The translations under genes were made by a program, and so were the position numbers. Under the pieces are notes generated by a model. It worked only from the letters and a program-made list of their open reading frames with translations. It ran no database searches and had not been told where the DNA came from. This document shows, piece after piece, positions 33,691 through 43,699 of a DNA stretch of 64,000 nucleotides. The DNA comes from JACVRM01 sp963817375. Lineage in GTDB: Bacteria > Actinomycetota > Thermoleophilia > Gaiellales > Gaiellaceae. The stretch spans positions 434,001 to 498,000 of the forward strand of contig CAWFOB010000006.1 in NCBI GenBank assembly GCA_963817375.1, in the 5' to 3' direction. Within the stretch, counting starts at the first letter, position 1, and each line of letters opens with the position of its first letter.

Positions 33691-34536
33691 GCGACGGCGA
33701 GCGAACCGGGCGCAACCGGCGCGAACGGGTGGAGCTCGTCCTGGCCCGGCTGGATGACGCCCCAGCTCGACTCCGGTACCTCGTTCCAGACGCCGGGGAA
33801 CGTCGCCGAGCGGCTCCGAGACGACGAGCCGGCTCTCGTCGTCGACCTTCCCGAGCAGCTCCGCCTCCGGGTACAGCTCGCGCAGTGTCTCGACCTTGGT
33901 GCTGTAGTAGAGCGTCCGCGACTTGCCCTCGCTGGAGTACCGGAACACCCAGAGGCGCTCGCCGTCGGTCGTCGCGATCGTGCCCTGGAACGGGTACTCG
34001 ACGCCGTGCTCGTGCCCGACGTGCTCGACGAGACCGATCGTGCGCGCGATCGCGGCCGGCGGGTCGTCCTCGAGCCCGTAGGTCAGCGCGAGGAAGAGGA
34101 GCACCTCCGAGTCGGCCGAGCCGACGATGCTCGGGAAGAGCGAGGGGTCGACCTGGAGCACGAGGTCGCGCTTCACCTTCGCGAAGTCGTGCACGACGCC
34201 GTTGTGCATGAACAGCCAGCGCCCGTGGCAGAACGGGTGGCAGTTGGTCTGCTGCACCGGCGTCCCGCTCGACGCACGGATGTGCGCGAGGACGAGCCGC
34301 GAGCGGATATGGGCCGAGATGTGGCGCAGGTTCGCGTCGTTCCAGGCCGGCTCGACGCTGCGGAAGACGCCCGGCTCGTTGCCGACGCCGTACCAGCCGA
34401 CGCCGAAGCCGTCGCCGTTCGTCGTCTCCGCGCCCATGCGGGAGTGGAGGCTCTGGTCGAGCAGCGAGTACTGGCCCTGATTGAGCAGCTCCTCGATGAG
34501 GACGGGGCTTCCGGAGTATGCGAGCCAGCGGCACAT
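33687..34536 (-). CDS. Class II glutamine amidotransferase (EgtC/GATase_4-like), frameshifted
   Basis: This N-terminal nucleophile enzyme has Cys2 exposed after Met removal (MCRWLAYSGSPV), then NGDGFGVGWYG, AHIRASSGTPVQQTNCHPF, MHNGVVHDF and GSADSEVLLFLAL, the pattern of GATase_4/YafJ and EgtC proteins. It would hydrolyse a gamma-glutamyl amide or peptide. An extra base in a four-base G run at 33795-33798 shifts the frame. Restored, the end is GVWNEVPESSWGVIQPGQDE and the stop lies at 33687, overlapping the gad stop. EgtB/D partners are absent, so ergothioneine synthesis is not supported. Confidence 0.85.
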
Positions 34537-34565
34537 GCGATTGCTCCTCTCGTCGACGCGTCAGC

Positions 34566-34584
34566 ACGGACGTTCGCCGTCCGT
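34566..34584. repeat. Inverted repeat upstream of the amidotransferase
   Basis: ACGGACG-TTCGC-CGTCCGT, a perfect 7 bp inverted repeat, lies 30 bp before the amidotransferase ATG (minus strand). It may be an operator or a leader hairpin. No partner regulator is evident. Confidence 0.35.
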
Positions 34585-34673
34585 TCACGTGGCCGCATCG
34601 TCTTGACGGGGTGAACCGCGCGCTCACCAAAACCGGGCGATGCGCGGCCCGCGGCAACGGAGGATGCTCCCGT

Positions 34674-35579
34674 TTGGTGTCGTCCGCTCCCCCGCGTTGG
34701 CTCGACGTGGCCGCCCATGAGGTCGTCCGGCTACCGATCGACGACACGGATGACGACGGCGTCCTCGGGGCTGTCGAACGGCTGCAGGCAACCGGCGTCG
34801 ACTGGACCGCGGTCACGACCGTGCATGCCGGGAACGCCGACCAGGGCCGGGCGATCTACCGCTCGCTGCGGGACGACTTCGCCGCGCGCTCGATCGAGTT
34901 CGTCCCCCTCGTCGAGCACGAGGGGGGAGGGCGTGTCTCGGCGGGCTCGGTCGACGGCCTCCGCTACGCGCGGTTCCTGATCGACGTCTTCGAGGAGTGG
35001 GTGCGGCGAGACGTCGGCAAGGTCTCGGTGCAGATGTTCGACGCGGCGCTGGCCAACTGGGCGGGCACCCCTCCGGCGATGTGCGTCCACTCCGAGACGT
35101 GCGGCACGGCACCCGTCGTCGACGCCACCGGCGACGTGTACTCGTGCGCCCATTTCGTCACGCCTGCGCACCGGCTGGGGACCATCACGATGACGCGCAT
35201 GCTCGACCTGGTCGAGTCGCCGCAGCAGCGGCAGTTCGGCCTCGCGAAGCGCGACACGCTGCCGAGCTTCTGCCTCGCCTGCGACGTCCGCTTCGCCTGC
35301 CATGGCGGCTGCCCGAAGGACCGCTTCGCCGTGACGCCTGGAGGCGAGCCGGGTCTCAACTACCTGTGCGACGGCTACAAGGCGTTCTTCCACCATGTCG
35401 ACACGCCGATGCAGCTCATGGCGACCTTCGCGGGCCAGGGCCGCTCGCCGGCGCAGATCATGGGCTTCTACCGGGCCGCCGACGCCGAGCGTGACCGCAA
35501 CGAGCTGTGCACGTGCGGGAGCGGCCGGAAGTGGAAGCGCTGCCACGGCATGGAACGGCCGCTCGAGCTCGTGCCTTAG
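34674..35579 (+). CDS. SPASM/SEC-C protein resembling the C-terminal half of anaerobic sulfatase maturases
   Basis: About 301 residues match the back half of anSME/AslB proteins. The late radical-SAM barrel is represented by GVDWTAVTTVHAGNADQGRA and SIEFVPLVEHE. A SPASM region follows with MCVHSETCGTAPVVDATGDV, CLACDVRFACHGGCPKDRF and LNYLCDGYKAFFHH. The C-terminal SEC-C zinc motif is ELCTCGSGRKWKRCHG. The N-terminal CxxxCxxC cluster that binds SAM is absent, and I cannot find it in the 137 bp upstream. GGAGG at 34658-34662 supports a start at TTG 34674 or GTG 34677. It is either a remnant or a separate auxiliary Fe-S protein. Confidence 0.7.
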   Translation: MVSSAPPRWLDVAAHEVVRLPIDDTDDDGVLGAVERLQATGVDWTAVTTVHAGNADQGRAIYRSLRDDFAARSIEFVPLVEHEGGGRVSAGSVDGLRYARFLIDVFEEWVRRDVGKVSVQMFDAALANWAGTPPAMCVHSETCGTAPVVDATGDVYSCAHFVTPAHRLGTITMTRMLDLVESPQQRQFGLAKRDTLPSFCLACDVRFACHGGCPKDRFAVTPGGEPGLNYLCDGYKAFFHHVDTPMQLMATFAGQGRSPAQIMGFYRAADAERDRNELCTCGSGRKWKRCHGMERPLELVP

Positions 35580-36094
35580 AGCGTCACGGCTTCGAGCCGC
35601 GAGCGGACACCGAGGCGCTCGACGACGTGGCGCACGTGGTTGCGCACCGTCTCGCGGCTGAGCTCCAGCGCGCCGGCGATCTGGTCGGTCGACGCGCCGC
35701 GGCAGAGCAGCGCGTAGATCGCGGCCTGCCGCTCGGTGAGCCTGCTGTCGGCGTCGACCTTCGGCACGTAGCCCGGCGCGCCGGCGCCGAAGATCGCGAT
35801 CGCATACGCCTCGCCGGCAAGCGGCGCCGAGCTGATCTGCACGCGTAGGCGCCCGCCGCCTGCCGGCAGGTCGACCGAGTAGTCCGGGTGCCGCGCCCAG
35901 CGGACGTTGCGCTGGAACATGGCCGCCGCGCGCAGTGCCTCCTCGCCGTCGAACAGCGACGTGAACGGCCGGCCGACGAGCGCCGGCGCGATCGCCTCGG
36001 CCGGCTCGTTCGCCCAGACGACAACGCCGTCCGCGTCAAGGATGTAGAGCGGCAGGCCGAGCCGGGCAAAGCGGTCCGGAACCTCTTCCGACAC
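35576..36094 (-). CDS. PAS-LuxR transcriptional regulator
   Basis: This 172-residue protein has an N-terminal PAS domain (LPLYILDADGVVVWANEPAE, GRPFTSLFDGEE) and a C-terminal LuxR/GerE helix-turn-helix (SRLTERQAAIYALLCRGAST followed by DQIAGALELSRETVRNHVRHV). No receiver domain is present, so it probably senses a ligand or redox state directly through PAS. The GTG start is at 36094. It is convergent with the SPASM gene, and the stops overlap. Target genes are not evident. Confidence 0.85.
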   Translation of the reverse strand: MSEEVPDRFARLGLPLYILDADGVVVWANEPAEAIAPALVGRPFTSLFDGEEALRAAAMFQRNVRWARHPDYSVDLPAGGGRLRVQISSAPLAGEAYAIAIFGAGAPGYVPKVDADSRLTERQAAIYALLCRGASTDQIAGALELSRETVRNHVRHVVERLGVRSRLEAVTL

Positions 36095-36146
36095 CCCCTC
36101 ACGCTAGGGCCGCGCGAGCGTCACGGGATCACCCCAACCGGTTGAA

Positions 36147-39100
36147 CTACGCGAGGGCGACGGTGGCGGTGCCCGTTGCGGCGTTGAACGGGTCGACGAG
36201 GAGGGTGTACGACCCGGTCGCGGGCAGCGTGGCGGTGAGCGTGCCGCCAGGAGCGAAGAAGAACCTGATCACGACCGTCGCGCCGCCTGGCCGCAGGATC
36301 GAGACCGTCCCGCTCTGGATCGTCGCCGCGCTCAGCGTGACGGTCACCGCCTGGCCGGCCGCGCCGTTGAACGTCAGCCTCGCGTTCTGGCCCGGCACCG
36401 TGGCGGTCACGTGGACGGCGGGCCCGCCGACGCTGATCGTCCCGGTCACGTCGGGTGGCACGTCGTAGAGCGTGGCCGTCAGCGACCCCACCGCGGCGTT
36501 GGCCGGGTCGATCAGCACCGTATAGGTGCCGCCGGCCGGCAGGACGACGGGGTCGACGAACGTCGTGCCGGCTGCGAAAGCCTTGATGGCGAGCGTCGTG
36601 CCGTCCGGGCGGAGGAACGACACGATCCCGTTGGCGATGGTCACCCCGGCGAGCTGCAGGCTGACCGACTGTCCGGCGGCCCCGGTGAACGTGAGCCGCA
36701 CGTTCTGGCCCGCGGTCGTCGTGGTGACGGTCACGGGCGGCCCGCCGGCGGCGATCGGGCGGGTCAGGTCCTGCGGGACGTCGGCGAGCTTCAGCGTGGC
36801 CGTGCCGGTCAGGGCGTCCGAGGGGTCCACGACGACCGTGTACGTCCCCGTCGACGGCAGCGACGTGCCGTCGAGGAAGGTGCCGCCGGTCGAGAAGAAC
36901 TTCGACGTCAATGTCGTTCCGTCCGGGCGGAGGATCGAGACCGTGCCGCTGACGATGGTGACCCTGGAGACGTCGAGGCCGACCGCCTCGCCCGCCGTCC
37001 CGGCGAACGTCAGTCGTGCGTTCTGCCCGGGCGCGGTCGTCGTGATGGGGACGGCCGGCCCGCCGACCGTGATCGTGCCGCTCACGTCCGGCGGGACGTC
37101 GTAGAGGGTCGCGGTCGCGGTGCCCACGGCCGCGCCGCTCGGGTCGATCGCGATCGAATACAGCCCCGTCACGGGCAGCACCGTCCGGTCGAGGAAGACG
37201 CCGTTGACGGCAAACGGCTTCGTGACGAGGACCGTCCCGTCCGGGCGGAGCAGCGAGGCCATGCCGCTCGAGATGGTCACACCGCTCAGCTGGAGCGCGA
37301 CGGCCTGGCCGGCGGCGCCGGGGAAGGTCAGCACGGCGTTCTGCCCGGGGGTGGTCGTTGCGACCGCGACAGCCGCGCCGCCGGGGGTGATCGACGCCGT
37401 CGCATCGGGCGGCACGGCGAAGACGGTCACGTTCACCGTCCCCACGGCCGTCCCCGTTGGGTCGATCAGCACCGTGTACGTCCCGTCGGCGGGCAGCTGT
37501 GTTCGGTCGACGAAGCCGCCGGCGCCGGCGAACGGCTTCGGGGTGAGCGACGAGCCGTCAGGGCGGACGATCGCGACCGTGCCGCTCGGGAACGTGCTCC
37601 CCGTCAGCAGGATGCTGACGAGCTGGCCGGCGGTCGCGGCGAACGTCAGCCGTGCGTTCTCGCCCGGCAGGGTCGTCGTCACGGTCACGGAGCTGCCCCC
37701 CGCGACGACCGGCACCGTCAGGTCGGACGGTGCGGAGACCTCGTTCGACAGCGCACCCTCACCGACGCTGCTGATCGCGGCGACGCGGTAGTAGTAGAGC
37801 GTCCCGGGGGTGACGGAGGCGTCGTCCCAGGAGGTCGTCGGGCCGATCGCCGCGATGGGCGCCTCGCCGCCGACTGCCGTGCCGCGGTAGATGCGGTAGC
37901 CGGTGACGGCGGATCCGCCGTCGTCGGCGGGCGGCGTCCAGCGCAGGCGCAGCAGCCCGTTGCCGGCCGACGGCGCCGAAAGCGTGGGCGCTCCCGGAGC
38001 AACCGCGGTGCGCCCACCCGCGAAGACCATCGCCTCCATGCGCGGGAAGAATCCGCCGGGGACGACGGCCGTCCAGATCGGATACGGCTTGCCGTCGCGG
38101 ACGGCGATGCCGCTGTAGTCGCCGACGAACTGACCGGAGAAGAACGGGTCGTCGTTCGGCGTCGACGACGTCTGGGACACACGGCTCACGTCGGTGCCGT
38201 GCGCGAGGTACCAGTCGTAGGTGCCGCCGGCGCCGGTCTGCCCGTACGACACGAAGGCGCCCCCGGAGCCGTCCGCGGCGAGCGCCGGGAAGAACTGGTC
38301 GCCGCCGGAATCCGACACCGCCGGGGCACCCGTGCCGCCGGACCAGAGGTGGACGCGCCCGACGCTGCCGTCCGCGGACGCCCACGCGACCCACGGCGCA
38401 CCGCCGACCATGGCGAGCGCGGGGAACGAGTCGGTCCGGAACGCGAAGCCGGAGAGCGGGTTCGACAGGTCGCGGAACCCGGGGGGGCTGATGGTCTCCC
38501 ACGTCCTGCCGCCGTTCGAGAGGAACGGCTGCCAGCCGCCTGCCCAGTGTGCGAGCCGGATCTCGCCGCTCGTGGAGCCAGCGGACGGGAACTCCTCCCA
38601 GGAGATCCAGAAGCCGCCGGATCCGTCGACCGCGATCGACGACCCCTGCGAGTACGTCGACCCCGGCACGTCGAGCACGGAGGTCGGGGCCACCGATGCC
38701 GCGCCCGTGGGCAGCGTTGCCACCTGGATCGGCGACGCGACGTTCTCCCCGCTGCACGAGCCGAAGTGCGACCAGGAGACGTAGACGGCGCCCGGGCCGA
38801 GCGCGATCGCCGGCTTGTCCTCGAACGCGCTGCTCGAGTTGCCCGCGAGCTGGGCGTACGACCACACGCCGGTTGCCGGATCGCGGCGCAGGAGCTCCAC
38901 GCCGCCGAACGAGCAGTCGTTCGGGTCGAAGAGGAGCGACGAGTAGTAGACGACTCCGGCGCCGTCGATCGCCACGCCCGGGTCGCCGGCGGCAGCGTTC
39001 TGGCGGTGCGGGAAGACGTCGATGGGCCCGCCGTCGTTCCAGGTAGCCCCGTCGCTCGACCAGTAGAAGCCGTCCTGCCCCTGGCCGTTCCACGAGTTGT

Positions 39101-39383
39101 AGTCGTTTGCCCCGGCCACGAACGCCGTCCCGTTCGTCGCGATCGCCGGCTCGTTGACCGGCATGAGGCCGGCGCAGTCGGCCGCGGCGTTCGTCCCGCC
39201 CGGCGCGCAGGAGACCGGCGCCGCCGGGGCCGACCGCGCGCGCCGCCTGTGGATCAGCGCGTGTGCGCGGCCACGTACGTGAGCGTGGCGGATCGGCGGC
39301 GTCGGCGAGTCGGCGTGCGCCGAGGCCGCGACGAGTGCGGAGACGGCGGCGGCGAGCGCCAGTGCAAGGGCATACGGCTTCAC
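36147..39383 (-). CDS. Secreted multidomain repeat protein
   Basis: This 1078-residue exported protein has a signal peptide at residues 1-24 (cut after AHA). Residues about 60-460 are rich in repeated Ser/Gly/Trp strands with DGSGG and WVAWASADGS, as in sialidase or BNR-type beta-propellers. A fibronectin type III domain lies near 464-552 (PGAPTLSAPSAGNGLLRLRW). Five tandem units of exactly 106 residues fill 554-1078. No membrane anchor or sorting signal ends the protein, so it is probably released or bound non-covalently. An adhesive or matrix role is inferred. The start is ATG 39383; the cysS gene is divergent, 149 bp away. Confidence 0.8.
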   Translation of the reverse strand: MKPYALALALAAAVSALVAASAHADSPTPPIRHAHVRGRAHALIHRRRARSAPAAPVSCAPGGTNAAADCAGLMPVNEPAIATNGTAFVAGANDYNSWNGQGQDGFYWSSDGATWNDGGPIDVFPHRQNAAAGDPGVAIDGAGVVYYSSLLFDPNDCSFGGVELLRRDPATGVWSYAQLAGNSSSAFEDKPAIALGPGAVYVSWSHFGSCSGENVASPIQVATLPTGAASVAPTSVLDVPGSTYSQGSSIAVDGSGGFWISWEEFPSAGSTSGEIRLAHWAGGWQPFLSNGGRTWETISPPGFRDLSNPLSGFAFRTDSFPALAMVGGAPWVAWASADGSVGRVHLWSGGTGAPAVSDSGGDQFFPALAADGSGGAFVSYGQTGAGGTYDWYLAHGTDVSRVSQTSSTPNDDPFFSGQFVGDYSGIAVRDGKPYPIWTAVVPGGFFPRMEAMVFAGGRTAVAPGAPTLSAPSAGNGLLRLRWTPPADDGGSAVTGYRIYRGTAVGGEAPIAAIGPTTSWDDASVTPGTLYYYRVAAISSVGEGALSNEVSAPSDLTVPVVAGGSSVTVTTTLPGENARLTFAATAGQLVSILLTGSTFPSGTVAIVRPDGSSLTPKPFAGAGGFVDRTQLPADGTYTVLIDPTGTAVGTVNVTVFAVPPDATASITPGGAAVAVATTTPGQNAVLTFPGAAGQAVALQLSGVTISSGMASLLRPDGTVLVTKPFAVNGVFLDRTVLPVTGLYSIAIDPSGAAVGTATATLYDVPPDVSGTITVGGPAVPITTTAPGQNARLTFAGTAGEAVGLDVSRVTIVSGTVSILRPDGTTLTSKFFSTGGTFLDGTSLPSTGTYTVVVDPSDALTGTATLKLADVPQDLTRPIAAGGPPVTVTTTTAGQNVRLTFTGAAGQSVSLQLAGVTIANGIVSFLRPDGTTLAIKAFAAGTTFVDPVVLPAGGTYTVLIDPANAAVGSLTATLYDVPPDVTGTISVGGPAVHVTATVPGQNARLTFNGAAGQAVTVTLSAATIQSGTVSILRPGGATVVIRFFFAPGGTLTATLPATGSYTLLVDPFNAATGTATVALA
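36150..37724 (-). repeat. Five tandem 318 bp coding repeats
   Basis: The conserved Gly-Gly at residues 562, 668, 774, 880 and 986 of the secreted protein is spaced by exactly 106 residues, a 318 bp period. Each unit carries TTTxPGQNARLTF, GTVSILRPDGTTL, LPxTGTYTVLIDP and ends TLYDVPPDV. Units are diverged, so recombination between them is not recent. Confidence 0.85.
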
Positions 39384-39532
39384 GATGCGGGCGTCCTGCT
39401 CGTTCCTTCGTCCGACCGCGGCCCGTTGTCGTCACCCGGACGCGTGAGGCGGCGCCCAGCTCACCTGGTGCTGGCGAGGAGGTTCCCGCACTGGGTGGGA
39501 GGCGGTCGCTCGCGAGCGTCTAACGTGATCCC

Positions 39533-40809
<1,277 letters not shown>

Positions 40810-40813
<4 letters not shown>

Positions 40814-41514
40814 CTGCCGACCTCGTCTACGGCCGCCGCTCGGTGCGGGAGCTCCTGCGCGGCCGCAGGCAGGCACTGGAGATCTGGGCGACCGAGCGCG
40901 CGGTCGCCTCCGAGCCGTGGCTGTCCGAGAGCGCGGTCCGCGTGCACGTGAAGCCGGAGCGCGAGCTGACCGCGCTGGCCGGCACACGCGACCATCAGGG
41001 CGTCGTCGCCCGCGCCGAGCCGTACCGCTATGTCGACGCCTGGGAGCTCGCGGCGACCGAGTCGCCGCTGCTCGTGTGCCTCGACCGCGTCAGCGATCCG
41101 CGCAACCTGGGCGCCGTCTGCCGGAGCGCCGAGGGAGCGGGCGCGACGGGCGTCGTCGTCCCGGAGCACGGGTCGGCGCGGGTGACGCCTGTCGTCTGCA
41201 AGACGTCGGCCGGCGCGGTCGAGCACCTGCCGGTCGCCGTGGTCACCAACCTGGCCCGCTACCTCACCGAGGTGAAGGGGTCGTCGCTCTGGGTCTACGC
41301 GGCGTCCGGCGAAGCGTCGGCGTCGATGTGGGAGACGACGTTCGCGGGCGGCGCCGCCTTCGTGCTCGGCGCCGAGGGCCGCGGCCTGCGCCCGCTCGTC
41401 CGCCGAGCGTGCGACGAGCAGGTCTCGATCCCGCTCTTCGGCCAGGTCGACTCGCTGAACGTCAGCGTCGCCGCCGCGCTGATCCTCTACGAGGCGCGCC
41501 GCCAGCGTGGCTGA
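40810..41514 (+). CDS. rlmB: 23S rRNA (guanosine 2'-O-) methyltransferase RlmB/TrmH family
   Basis: This 234-residue SPOUT methyltransferase has a short N-terminal substrate domain (LVYGRRSVRELLRGRRQALE) and trefoil-knot motifs: motif 1 DRVSDPRNLGAVCRSAEGAG, motif 2 FVLGAEGRGLRPLVRRACD, motif 3 IPLFGQVDSLNVSVAAALIL. The family methylates ribose in 23S rRNA or tRNA. A GTG start overlaps the cysS stop. The order cysS-rlmB-yacP-sigH matches B. subtilis and mycobacterial genomes. Confidence 0.92.
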
Positions 41515-41941
41515 GCCGACCCTGTATCTGTTCGACGGCTACAACGTGCTCCGCGCGTCGGGAATCGCCGAGCCCGCGGAGCTCGTCGACCGGCTCGCCT
41601 CGTTCATCGCACTGAAAGGGGTGCGCGGCGTTGTCGTCTTCGACGGGCCGGGGACCGATCGCGACTTCGGCTCGCTGGCCGTCCGCTACGCGCCCGACGC
41701 GGACGCCGTGCTCGAGCGCCTCGCGGCCGATCACCGCGACACGGAGCAGGTTCTCCTCGTCTCATCCGACCTCGCCGTGCGCGGAACGTCGGGGCAGGAG
41801 GTGATGAAGGTGACGTCGAAGCTCTTTGCAGCCGAGCTCGGGGATATGAGCGCGAGCAAGCCGCAACCGTCTCGGATCGCCGATCGCGTCGACGAGGAGA
41901 CGAGAGCCCGTCTGGAGCGCCTTCGCCGCAGCCGCGAATGA
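41507..41941 (+). CDS. NYN-domain nuclease, YacP/Rae1-like
   Basis: This 144-residue NYN (PIN-like) nuclease begins MAEPTLYLFDGYNVLRAS, where the first acidic metal ligand is in DGYN. It continues with VVVFDGPGTDR and LLVSSDLAVRGTSGQEVM. In B. subtilis the homologue YacP/Rae1 enters the ribosome A site and cuts mRNA. The GTG start at 41507 overlaps rlmB by 8 nt. Here it is shorter than Rae1 (about 170) but complete across the nuclease core. Confidence 0.85.
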   Translation: MAEPTLYLFDGYNVLRASGIAEPAELVDRLASFIALKGVRGVVVFDGPGTDRDFGSLAVRYAPDADAVLERLAADHRDTEQVLLVSSDLAVRGTSGQEVMKVTSKLFAAELGDMSASKPQPSRIADRVDEETRARLERLRRSRE

Positions 41942-41970
41942 GTCGCTCAAGCGGGACCTTTGCAAAGGAC

Positions 41971-41999
41971 TTGTAAAACGATCCGGTCCTTGCTAACTT
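41971..41999 (+). promoter_or_regulatory. Candidate promoter of the sigH-like gene
   Basis: TTGTAA (41971-41976) and TAACTT (41994-41999) are spaced by 17 bp, in an AT-rich pocket between the NYN gene and the sigma factor. The match to the sigma-70 consensus is partial. Confidence 0.4.
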
Positions 42000-42081
42000 G
42001 CCCTCGAGCTGAGGGTGAGGCTAGGGAGGAGCACGCCTGCTTGCTTCCGCTTTGCCCGAGAGCCAGAGAGGACTCCCGGAC

Positions 42082-42750
42082 ATGGCCCCACAGACAGCGA
42101 CCAGACCCATTCGCACGCCGCAGCGCATCCAGCGCGAGCTGGAGGACCTGCAGCTTGCAATGCGTGCCCGCAACGGCGACGGCGAGGCGCTCGACGCGCT
42201 CATCCGCCGCTACACCGGCTTCGTTCGGCTGAAGGCGAGCTCGTACTTCCTCGCCGGCGGCGACAGTGACGACCTCATCCAGGAGGGCCTGATCGGCCTC
42301 TACAAGGCCGTGCGGGACTTCCGGCCCGACAAGGAGACGTCGTTCCGCTCCTTCGCCGAGCTGTGCGTGACGCGGCAGATCATCACGGCGATCAAGACGG
42401 CGACGCGCTTCAAGCACGCGCCGCTGAACACGTACGTGTCGTTCAGCCAGACGCCCGCCGGCCAGGATTCCGACAGCGACTGCACGCTCGGCGACGCGCT
42501 ACCGGGCCCGAGCGTGAACGACCCCTCGACGTGCGTGATCTCGACCGAGGAGCTCCAGAGCCTCGTCTTCTGCCTCGGCACCGGGCTCTCGAAGCTCGAG
42601 GCCGACGCGCTGCGCTTCTACCTCGAGGGCTCGTCCTACGAGCAGATGGCCGAGGAGCTCGGCTGCGACACGAAGACGATCGACAACGCGCTCCAGCGCG
42701 TCAAGCGCAAGATCATCGCGCACCAGCGGACGCGCCAGGTTCTTCAGTAG
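42082..42750 (+). CDS. sigH: Sigma-70 family factor of the SigH (Spo0H) type
   Basis: This 222-residue sigma factor has region 2 (GDGEALDALIRRYTGFVRLK, DDLIQEGLIGLYKAVRDF, SFRSFAELCVTRQIITAIKT) and region 4 (LSKLEADALRFYLEGSSYEQ then MAEELGCDTKTIDNALQRVKRK). Region 3 is short, as in SigH/Spo0H. ATG 42082 follows GAGAGGA at 42066-42072. Its position after cysS-rlmB-yacP is the same as sigH in Bacillus, which supports orthology. The normal downstream genes rpmG, secE and nusG are missing, replaced by a MerR-type gene on the other strand. Confidence 0.88.
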   Translation: MAPQTATRPIRTPQRIQRELEDLQLAMRARNGDGEALDALIRRYTGFVRLKASSYFLAGGDSDDLIQEGLIGLYKAVRDFRPDKETSFRSFAELCVTRQIITAIKTATRFKHAPLNTYVSFSQTPAGQDSDSDCTLGDALPGPSVNDPSTCVISTEELQSLVFCLGTGLSKLEADALRFYLEGSSYEQMAEELGCDTKTIDNALQRVKRKIIAHQRTRQVLQ

Positions 42751-43601
42751 GCCAGCTCTGACGCCGCGCCGACCGCGTCGCCCGCGAGCACGGTGGCCCC
42801 GACGCGCTTCGCGAAGGCGGGCTCGACGCCGCGGCCGGCGAGGTAGAGGCGCGTTGTCCGGGCGATCATCCGCAGCTGCGCCGCGAACGGCTCGAGCAAG
42901 CCGGCGATCGTCGCCGCGATGACGACGGCGTCGGGCCGGAGGATGCGGCCCGCGTCCGTCATCGACTCGATCGGCGTGTCCGGGCCGAGGAAGCTGATGC
43001 GCCAGCCGCGGTCGGCGAGGGCGAGGCCGAAGGCGATGAGCGGCAGATCGTGCAAATCGCCGGGCGCGCACGCCAGGAGCGCGCGCGGCCCGGAGGCGCG
43101 GTCCCAGCCGCGCGCGAGTGCGAGCAGGCGGCCGCGGATCAGGTTGCTGGCGAAGTGCTCTTGCGCCACCGACGCCTCCCCGCGCTCCCAGCGCGCGCCG
43201 ATGTCGGCGAGGTGCGGGAGGATGGCCTCCGCGAGCACGGTGCGCACCGTGAAGCCCGCGAGGAGTGCGTCCAGGGCTGCGTGCGCGCCCGTCTCGTCGA
43301 GCGCGTCGAGCGCGCGCGTAAGGCGGTCGCGCTCGATGTCGAGGAGCGCCGCAGTCTCACTCGGGGCCTCCTGCACGTCCGCGACCGTCGCCCGAGCCGC
43401 TTCGGCGGCCGCGAGCCCGCCCGCGAGGTGCTGCTGCATGAGGCGCACGCGCCGCTCGTCGCCCGGCGTGTAGAGGCGAAACCCCCCGGCCGAGCGGGCG
43501 GGGCGGAGGAGGCCGTAGCGGCGCTCCCAGGCCCGGAGCAGCTCGACGTCGACGCCGGTGCGCCGGCTGAGCTCCCCGATCCGGACGGCGCCCTCCTCCA
43601 T
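42744..43601 (-). CDS. MerR-type regulator with B12-binding domain, CarH/LitR-like
   Basis: This 285-residue protein has a MerR winged helix (residues 6-73, VRIGELSRRTGVDVELLRAW), a four-helix cap (about 90-160) and a Rossmann-type cobalamin domain (from 172). The CarH signature W-x9-EH is intact (W138, E148, H149), and H184 in GDLHDLP lies 35 residues after H149, exactly as the lower cobalt ligand H177 lies after H142 in Thermus CarH. The residue matching His132, needed for the light-adapted bis-His state, is Glu139. It starts at ATG 43601, divergent from the DUF378 operon. Confidence 0.87.
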   Translation of the reverse strand: MEEGAVRIGELSRRTGVDVELLRAWERRYGLLRPARSAGGFRLYTPGDERRVRLMQQHLAGGLAAAEAARATVADVQEAPSETAALLDIERDRLTRALDALDETGAHAALDALLAGFTVRTVLAEAILPHLADIGARWERGEASVAQEHFASNLIRGRLLALARGWDRASGPRALLACAPGDLHDLPLIAFGLALADRGWRISFLGPDTPIESMTDAGRILRPDAVVIAATIAGLLEPFAAQLRMIARTTRLYLAGRGVEPAFAKRVGATVLAGDAVGAASELAY

Positions 43602-43609
43602 ATCGACAC

Positions 43610-43669
43610 TGTACACACTCTGGACAATCACTTGACACCAGAGCGGAGTACCTGTACAAAACCTGGACA
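43610..43669. promoter_or_regulatory. Direct repeats TGTACA-N5-TGGACA (CarH-type operator candidate)
   Basis: Two 17 bp direct repeats, at 43610-43626 and 43653-43669, match at 14 of 17 positions and share TGTACA, 5 bp, TGGACA. A further TTGTCCAA lies at 43677-43684. They fill the spacer between the MerR/B12 gene and the DUF378 gene and overlap the proposed promoter. They are the likely binding sites of the divergent regulator. Confidence 0.6.
43632..43660 (+). promoter_or_regulatory. Candidate promoter of the DUF378 operon
   Basis: TTGACA (43632-43637), 17 bp spacer, TACAAA (43655-43660). The -10 box lies inside the second direct repeat, so a bound regulator would block RNA polymerase. Confidence 0.55.
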
Positions 43670-43699
43670 CACCGCGTTGTCCAACCGAAAGGGGGCGCA

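Noticed and set aside
33687..34536. EgtC of an ergothioneine cluster
   Set aside because: The amidotransferase type fits, but egtA, egtB, egtD and egtE are not beside it. A general GATase_4 call is safer.
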